Assembly: GCA_021202205.1 (NCBI GenBank)
Contig: JAJQDJ010000307.1
Location: 1 to 9,372, forward strand
From: Erysipelotrichaceae bacterium
GTDB lineage: Bacteria; Bacillota_I; Bacilli_A; Erysipelotrichales; Coprobacillaceae
Direction of reading: 5' to 3'
Length of the DNA stretch: 9,372 nt
The position numbers were made by a program, and so were the translations under genes. Shown piece by piece: positions 5,749 through 9,372 of the stretch; the stretch's first letter is position 1; every line of letters starts with the position of its first letter. Under the pieces are notes generated by a model. That model did no database searches. It had not been told where the DNA came from and worked only from the letters and a program-made list of their open reading frames with translations.

Positions 5749-5973
5749 CTATTTTTTCGCATCAATTAAATCTAATAAATCTTGGACTGTCTTAATTTGT
5801 AATAAATCATCATCCTCAAACTGTACACCAATTTCTTCTTCTAATTCAAACACCAAATCTACCAAATCCAATGAATCAATACCTAAATCTCTTAACTTAG
5901 ATTCTTTAGTTAATGTTTTTCCATTTAATTTACTAGAAAGTCTCTCTTTAATTTTATCAAAATAATCCATCAT
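5749..5973 (-). CDS. acpP: Acyl carrier protein
   Basis: A 74-residue acidic, all-helical carrier of fatty-acid intermediates. The phosphopantetheine attachment serine is in LGIDSLDLVDLVFELEEE (S34), and the acidic helix II that docks fatty-acid synthase partners is intact. The length is normal (75-80 usual). Two ATGs in tandem (5973, 5970) follow the ribosome site GAGGTGA and either could be used. The gene stands alone with its own promoter instead of sitting in a fab operon, and its stop is only five bases from the convergent dacF stop. It could be a second ACP dedicated to another acyl pathway, but nothing adjacent suggests a polyketide or teichoic-acid (Dlt) system. Confidence 0.93.
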   Translation of the reverse strand: MMDYFDKIKERLSSKLNGKTLTKESKLRDLGIDSLDLVDLVFELEEEIGVQFEDDDLLQIKTVQDLLDLIDAKK

Positions 5974-5989
5974 TGTTCACCTCATTATT

Positions 5990-6018
5990 ATTATATCTAT
6001 CTTTTTTTATAACTTCAA
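5990..6018 (-). promoter_or_regulatory. acpP promoter (sigma-A type)
   Basis: The minus strand carries TTGAAG (6013-6018), a 17-bp A-rich spacer and a perfect TATAAT (5990-5995). The predicted start near 5983 lies at the Shine-Dalgarno, leaving a leader of about ten bases. A second TATAAT at 6033-6038 has no good -35 but would give a longer leader. Confidence 0.6.
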
Positions 6019-6042
6019 TATACTTTTTAATTATTATAAAAA

Positions 6043-6120
6043 CAATGCTATCCGCAACTTTTAAGTTGCAAATTGTGAACAACTATGATATATTATACAT
6101 GCAGTTGTTTGGCAGCATTG
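6043..6120. other. Structured intergenic element, possible three-way junction
   Basis: This non-coding stretch between acpP and the VanZ-like gene is packed with inverted repeats. The outer arms CAATGCT (6043-6049) and AGCATTG (6114-6120) enclose two hairpins: GCAACTT/AAGTTGC (6054-6060, 6063-6069) and AACAACT/AGTTGTT (6078-6084, 6103-6109), the latter extended by ATG/CAT (6085-6087, 6098-6100) past a two-base bulge. The arms contain CAACT, AGTTG, CAACT, AGTTG in order, so alternative pairings are possible. A local TGGCA-GCAT-TGCCA hairpin (6110-6123) competes with the outer stem. It matches no RNA family I know. Strand and function are undetermined: leader of acpP, small RNA, or protein-binding palindrome. 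Confidence 0.4.
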
Positions 6121-6130
6121 CCATCCAATA

Positions 6131-6154
6131 ATGAGAGGTATTCATACCTCTCAT
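6131..6154 (-). terminator. Hairpin at the 3' end of the VanZ-like gene
   Basis: ATGAGAGGTAT (6131-6141) and ATACCTCTCAT (6144-6154) form an 11-bp perfect inverted repeat with a two-base centre. It overlaps the TGA stop of the VanZ-like gene (6151-6153). Neither strand shows a proper T-tract after it (the minus strand continues TATTGG), so it may stabilise the 3' end or act as a weak terminator. Confidence 0.4.
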
Positions 6155-6684
6155 ATTTCATATGTTACGGTTATTCTACCTTTAGATTTTTGATATTTAA
6201 TCATAATTGTATACATAACACAATATAATAACAATGCTACAAATATACCGATAAAAGCTCCTGAAGTATCAATAAGACAATCCACAAAACTAGCACCTCT
6301 ACCATCTACGAACAGTTGATGAAACTCATCAGACAATGCATATAAGAAACATAAAAGTAATGATAAAAACATACGTAATGTCATTTTCATATTAAAAGTG
6401 AACAATACGATCATGACATTAATACTTAAAATAAAGTAAATACTCATATGAGCTAGCTTTCTAAAGAATAACTCAATATATGCATAATGTGATGGTGATA
6501 TCGAAATGGTTAAATCTTTACCTGTAAAATAAAAGACAGCCTTGTTAAAAAGAGTCACACAGGCACCACTCAAACCATGGGAAGATGTCCCCGTATCCAT
6601 TGAAAATCTAAATATCACCATCATCCATATCAATGTTGTTAATATTGCTATAATTCTAAGTCTAAATTTTATTTTAGGATTCAT
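6151..6684 (-). CDS. VanZ-like family membrane protein
   Basis: A 177-residue integral membrane protein with about four hydrophobic segments (roughly residues 8-28, 80-102, 105-120 and 140-165). The VanZ-family hallmarks are present: FRKLAHMSIYFIL in the second segment, SDEFHQLFVDGRGASFVDCLID in the third loop, and a following glycine-containing helix. VanZ in Enterococcus gives low-level teicoplanin resistance, but chromosomal VanZ-like proteins are widespread and mostly uncharacterised; no resistance cluster is nearby. The start is the ATG at 6684, chosen because AAGGAG lies nine bases upstream; starting farther upstream would add 18 residues across the promoter and ribosome site. It is probably a single-gene transcript between its own promoter and the stop-codon hairpin. 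Confidence 0.88.
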   Translation of the reverse strand: MNPKIKFRLRIIAILTTLIWMMVIFRFSMDTGTSSHGLSGACVTLFNKAVFYFTGKDLTISISPSHYAYIELFFRKLAHMSIYFILSINVMIVLFTFNMKMTLRMFLSLLLCFLYALSDEFHQLFVDGRGASFVDCLIDTSGAFIGIFVALLLYCVMYTIMIKYQKSKGRITVTYEI

Positions 6685-6709
6685 ATATTTCAACTCCTTG
6701 TACGAATGA

Positions 6710-6738
6710 ATTATACATTTTATTATATAAAAATACAA
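6710..6738 (-). promoter_or_regulatory. Promoter of the VanZ-like gene
   Basis: The minus strand carries TTGTAT (6733-6738), a 17-bp spacer and a perfect TATAAT (6710-6715), about 26 bases before the start codon. It lies just past the trxA terminator, so the VanZ-like gene would be transcribed independently of trxA. The -35 is a poor match beyond TTG. Confidence 0.5.
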
Positions 6739-6764
6739 TAAAAGAATGTCATTTAGACATTCTT
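6738..6764 (-). terminator. Intrinsic terminator of trxA
   Basis: On the minus strand AAGAATGTC (6756-6764) pairs perfectly over nine bases with GACATTCTT (6742-6750) around a TAAAT loop, followed by TTATTG and further Ts. The 5' arm overlaps the trxA stop codon (6763-6765). Confidence 0.75.
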
Positions 6765-7071
6765 ACTTAATCATATCTTCCAAAGCTTCATAAGGCATAA
6801 AACCGAGTTGTCTATTGACTGGTTGTCCATCTTTAAAAGTTATTAATGTTGGTATAGATTGTACACCAAACTTCATCGCTAGAGATGGTTCTTCATCAAC
6901 ATTGATTTTTACAACTTGTACTTCTTCATGTTCATTAGCCAATTTTTCTACTGAAGGAGCAAGCATTTTACAAGGTCCACACCAATCAGCATAGAAGTCT
7001 ACAAAGACAAGTTTATAATTATTTATTACACTATCAAATTCATTTGTTTTTACATGTTTAATTTCTGCCAT
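6763..7071 (-). CDS. trxA: Thioredoxin
   Basis: A 102-residue cytoplasmic thiol-disulfide oxidoreductase, a single thioredoxin fold of normal length. The active site reads FYADWCGPCKMLAP (C31 and C34), the buried aspartate is in VDFYADW, and the cis-proline is in SIPTL (P74). The KINVDEEPSLAMKFGV and GFMPYEALEDMI segments are typical of TrxA. I place the start at the ATG at 7071 because AAAGGA is correctly spaced eight bases upstream; an in-frame ATG three codons earlier touches the ribosome site. It lies 64 bases after topB. No terminator is apparent after topB and no strong promoter before trxA, so partial co-transcription with topB is possible. Its own hairpin terminator follows immediately. 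Confidence 0.95.
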   Translation of the reverse strand: MAEIKHVKTNEFDSVINNYKLVFVDFYADWCGPCKMLAPSVEKLANEHEEVQVVKINVDEEPSLAMKFGVQSIPTLITFKDGQPVNRQLGFMPYEALEDMIK

Positions 7072-7135
7072 TTCAATCATCCTTTCTTATACATGTACTT
7101 TATCATAAAGAAATAAAATACACAAATCATATTCT

Positions 7136-9298
7136 TTATTTTAAATTATCCTTAATTGACAATAATGCTGCAAACGGAGAGTCTTCAATATCCTGAGTAT
7201 TTTGATTTTGTTTTTTTAAATATTTTTTGACATCCCCTTTGTTTGCTGTATTTTGACGAGTTTTTCTATCTTTTTTAAATTGCTTCATAGTGATACGATA
7301 GCCACATGTTTTACATACAAACATTTGCTTATCATCTTTACCCACAAGTTCTAGTTTTTTATGACAATTAGGGCATCTAGCATTAGTAATGATAGATATA
7401 TTTTCTTTATAGTAGCATTCTCTTGAAGAACATACTAAACGCTTGCCTTTTTTACCATTGACTTCTAATAAATAGTGACCACATTTTGGGCATTTTTTAT
7501 GTGTCATATTGTCATGTCTATAAGTGCCTTGACTATTATTAATTTTAATTTCATTAATAAGTTTGACTGTATATTCTCTAATTTCATTGATAAAATCATT
7601 AGAATATTTCTTTTTATGAGCTATTAAAAAGAGCTCCTGTTCCCATTTGGCCGTTAATTCAGGTGATTTTAAATCATCAGGAACCAGATTTAATAATTGT
7701 TTCCCTTTGTTCGTAATGTGAATATCTTGTCCGTGTTTTTCAATCAAATAGCTATTGAATAATTTATCGATAATATCTGCTCTTGTGGCAACTGTTCCTA
7801 ACCCTCCCGTTTCAACAAGTGTTCTATTTAAAGATTGATTACCTTGCATAAAATTGGTTGGATTTTCCATGGCTGATAGTAATGAGGCTTCATTAAAATA
7901 AGAAGGAGGATTAGTTTGTCCCACTAGTTTATTGATAGTTATAACATCAAGTTTTTGATGTATTTGATATAGTGGTAAGGTATTCTCTTCATCAGTTTTA
8001 TATAATTGCTGAAATCCTAATTGAGTGACTGTTATACCTAGTAATTTAAAATGATATGAATCAATAGTAGCAGTTATAGTTGTACTATTATATTGATAAT
8101 CATCCATCAAAACACTTAAGAATCTTTTTAAAACCAAATCATAAATTTTTCTTTCGGCATCGTTAAATTGTCCAAAATAAGGTGATTCTTCAGTAGGAAT
8201 AATAGCATGATGATCATTGACTTTATTATTATTGACATAATGTTTCTTTTTTATAATAGGTTTTGCTAATATATCATGAATAATGTTATCATAATCACCA
8301 CCAAGTGAAGCTTGTAATCTTTCTTTTAAAGTTGGAACAATATCATCTGTTAAATAACGTGAATCTGTTCTTGGATAAGTTAAGACTTTATGATATTCAT
8401 AGAGTGATTGCATAATATCCAAGGTTTGAGAAGCACTAAAACCATATATCTTATTAGCATCTCGTTGTAATTCTGTTAAATCATAGAGTAACGGTGGTTG
8501 CTTTTTCTTATGAGTTGTTTTAATATCTTTTATTTCTAATGATTTGTTTTTTATGTTATAAATTATATTATCAATGATTTTTTCGTTAAATAAATAGATC
8601 TCATTTTTATTTGTTGTATAAGTCCATTTTTGATTATCTGCTAATATTTGTATGCCATAATGAGTCTTAGGTTTAAAATTACGTATTTTGTCTTCTTGCA
8701 TTGCTATCATAGCTAGTGTTGGTGTTTGTACTCGACCACAGTTTAACTGTGCATTATACTTACATGTTAAAGCACGTGAGGCATTGATGCCTACTAACCA
8801 ATCAGCAACTGAACGACTATACGCACTATAATACAAAGCGTCATAACAAGATGCATCTTTTAAATGCTGAAAACCTTCTTTTATTGCTTTGTCCGTAACT
8901 GAGGATATCCATAAACGTTTCATTGGTTTTTTGACATGGGTTTTATAAATAATCCAACGTGCGACCAATTCTCCTTCTCTACCTGCATCAGTGGCAATAA
9001 TAATATCTTTGATATCTTTTCTTTCTAATAATTTTTTTACGTTGTTGTATTGATGAGCTGTTTGCTTTATTACAACTGTTTTCATTTTATCTGGCATTAT
9101 AGGCAAATCTTCTAACTTCCATGTTTGATACTTATCATCATATTTTTCAGGATCAGCCAATGTCACAAGATGGCCCAATGCCCATGTCACAATATATTGT
9201 TTTCCTTCTAATCCACCATTAATATTCTTAGAGCAATGAAGAACTCTAGCAATATCTTTACCAACAGAAGGTTTTTCTGCTAAAACTAATGTTTTCAT
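7136..9298 (-). CDS. topB: DNA topoisomerase III (type IA)
   Basis: A 720-residue type IA topoisomerase that nicks and passes single strands, relaxing or decatenating DNA. The Toprim domain opens with LVLAEKPSVGKDIARVL (E7) and contains IIATDAGREGELVARWI (D104; the Firmicute TopB form with AG in place of the second acidic residue). Further blocks are WLVGINASRALT and CGRVQTPTL. The catalytic tyrosine is Y308 in LTYPRTDSRYL. HHAIIPTE (about 363-370) and GTVATRADII (501-510) are conserved TopB blocks. The C-terminus carries two four-cysteine zinc ribbons (C603/C606/C623/C628 and C642/C645/C662/C665) and a basic tail. The start is the ATG at 9298, set by GAGGTGA four to five bases upstream; extending to a TTG at 9331 would add 11 unconserved residues. 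The domain order looks complete, with no frameshift. No mobile-element genes adjoin it, so it is likely the chromosomal TopB. Confidence 0.95.
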   Translation of the reverse strand: MKTLVLAEKPSVGKDIARVLHCSKNINGGLEGKQYIVTWALGHLVTLADPEKYDDKYQTWKLEDLPIMPDKMKTVVIKQTAHQYNNVKKLLERKDIKDIIIATDAGREGELVARWIIYKTHVKKPMKRLWISSVTDKAIKEGFQHLKDASCYDALYYSAYSRSVADWLVGINASRALTCKYNAQLNCGRVQTPTLAMIAMQEDKIRNFKPKTHYGIQILADNQKWTYTTNKNEIYLFNEKIIDNIIYNIKNKSLEIKDIKTTHKKKQPPLLYDLTELQRDANKIYGFSASQTLDIMQSLYEYHKVLTYPRTDSRYLTDDIVPTLKERLQASLGGDYDNIIHDILAKPIIKKKHYVNNNKVNDHHAIIPTEESPYFGQFNDAERKIYDLVLKRFLSVLMDDYQYNSTTITATIDSYHFKLLGITVTQLGFQQLYKTDEENTLPLYQIHQKLDVITINKLVGQTNPPSYFNEASLLSAMENPTNFMQGNQSLNRTLVETGGLGTVATRADIIDKLFNSYLIEKHGQDIHITNKGKQLLNLVPDDLKSPELTAKWEQELFLIAHKKKYSNDFINEIREYTVKLINEIKINNSQGTYRHDNMTHKKCPKCGHYLLEVNGKKGKRLVCSSRECYYKENISIITNARCPNCHKKLELVGKDDKQMFVCKTCGYRITMKQFKKDRKTRQNTANKGDVKKYLKKQNQNTQDIEDSPFAALLSIKDNLK

Positions 9299-9320
9299 GA
9301 TTTCACCTCTTCGATAGTTT

Positions 9321-9363
9321 GGTAGTGTCAAAGCTTGGTATAATATTTAGGCTTTTCACTACC
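9321..9363 (-). other. Hairpin just upstream of topB
   Basis: GGTAGTG (9321-9327) and CACTACC (9357-9363) form a 7-bp stem, with an inner AAGC/GCTT stem (9331-9334, 9351-9354) and a 16-base AT-rich loop. It lies a few bases before the topB ribosome site. It has no T-tract on the minus strand. On plus, the loop contains TGGTATAAT, an extended -10 pointing out of the window. The role is unknown. Confidence 0.3.
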
Positions 9364-9372
9364 TGTTCCTTT
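9328..9372 (-). CDS. Possible C-terminal end of a gene upstream of topB (partial)
   Basis: From the window edge, one minus-strand frame reads KGTGSEKPKYYTKL and stops at 9328-9330, 29 bases before the topB ATG, the spacing expected of a cotranscribed upstream gene. Fourteen codons are far too few to identify a family or to exclude chance. The stop lies in the pre-topB hairpin. Confidence 0.25.
   Translation of the reverse strand, partial: KGTGSEKPKYYTKL

Noticed and set aside
5892..5920. TTAACT/AGTTAA hairpin followed by TGTTTTT on plus, as a dacF terminator
   Set aside because: Only six AT-rich pairs with a ten-base loop, located inside acpP; too weak to call.
6151..6684. Glycopeptide resistance by VanZ
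   Set aside because: No vanRSHAX-type genes are nearby, and VanZ-like proteins are common housekeeping or unknown membrane proteins in Firmicutes.
8737..8751. 15-base palindrome CACAGTT-T-AACTGTG
   Set aside because: It falls in the conserved NCGRVQTP block of TopB, so the sequence is explained by protein constraint.
9298..9331. TTG start extending TopB by 11 residues
   Set aside because: The internal ATG has a clear GAGGTGA ribosome site and opens directly on the conserved MKTLVLAEKPS start of the family.

Overview
This is an AT-rich, densely packed stretch of a low-GC Gram-positive (Bacillota) chromosome. An intact-looking spoIIA sporulation operon points to a spore-forming lineage. The general protein style (short intergenic gaps, TTG/GTG starts, stand-alone acpP, VanZ-like protein) fits an Erysipelotrichales/Coprobacillaceae-type gut organism, but that taxonomic guess is inference. 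Almost all genes lie on the minus strand; only the D,D-carboxypeptidase gene is on plus. No IS element, CRISPR array, tRNA or rRNA is visible.

Left block (1-2500). Read on the minus strand, a translationally coupled pair encodes a compact 2,3-diaminopropionate ammonia-lyase (dpaL/ygeX) and a YgeY-type M20 hydrolase. It ends in a two-hairpin structure at 5-82 that looks like a bidirectional terminator. Upstream of dpaL lies a 37-codon ORF with a strong Shine-Dalgarno sequence, and an intrinsic terminator is embedded inside that ORF before its stop codon. This arrangement would suit a translation-controlled attenuator for the dpaL-ygeY operon.

Middle block (2478-5743). spoIIAA-spoIIAB-sigF, with overlapping junctions, is followed closely by a signal peptidase I gene. 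The operon ends in a strong hairpin terminator that overlaps the lepB stop codon. Upstream of spoIIAA is a perfect Spo0A box (TGTCGAA) next to a plausible promoter. SpoIIAA (antagonist), SpoIIAB (kinase/anti-sigma) and sigma-F form the known partner-switching module that starts forespore transcription. A dacF-like D,D-carboxypeptidase gene is adjacent but divergent; in Bacillus subtilis dacF lies upstream in the same direction as spoIIA. SigF carries two non-conservative changes in its region 4.2 recognition helix.

Right block (5749-9372). Separately transcribed minus-strand genes follow: acyl carrier protein, a VanZ-like membrane protein, thioredoxin and DNA topoisomerase III. acpP appears to terminate at a perfect 15-bp hairpin with a T-tract that sits inside the convergent dacF coding sequence. 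The 177-bp acpP/vanZ-like gap is packed with inverted repeats forming a possible three-way junction. The last bases may hold the 3' end of a gene upstream of topB.
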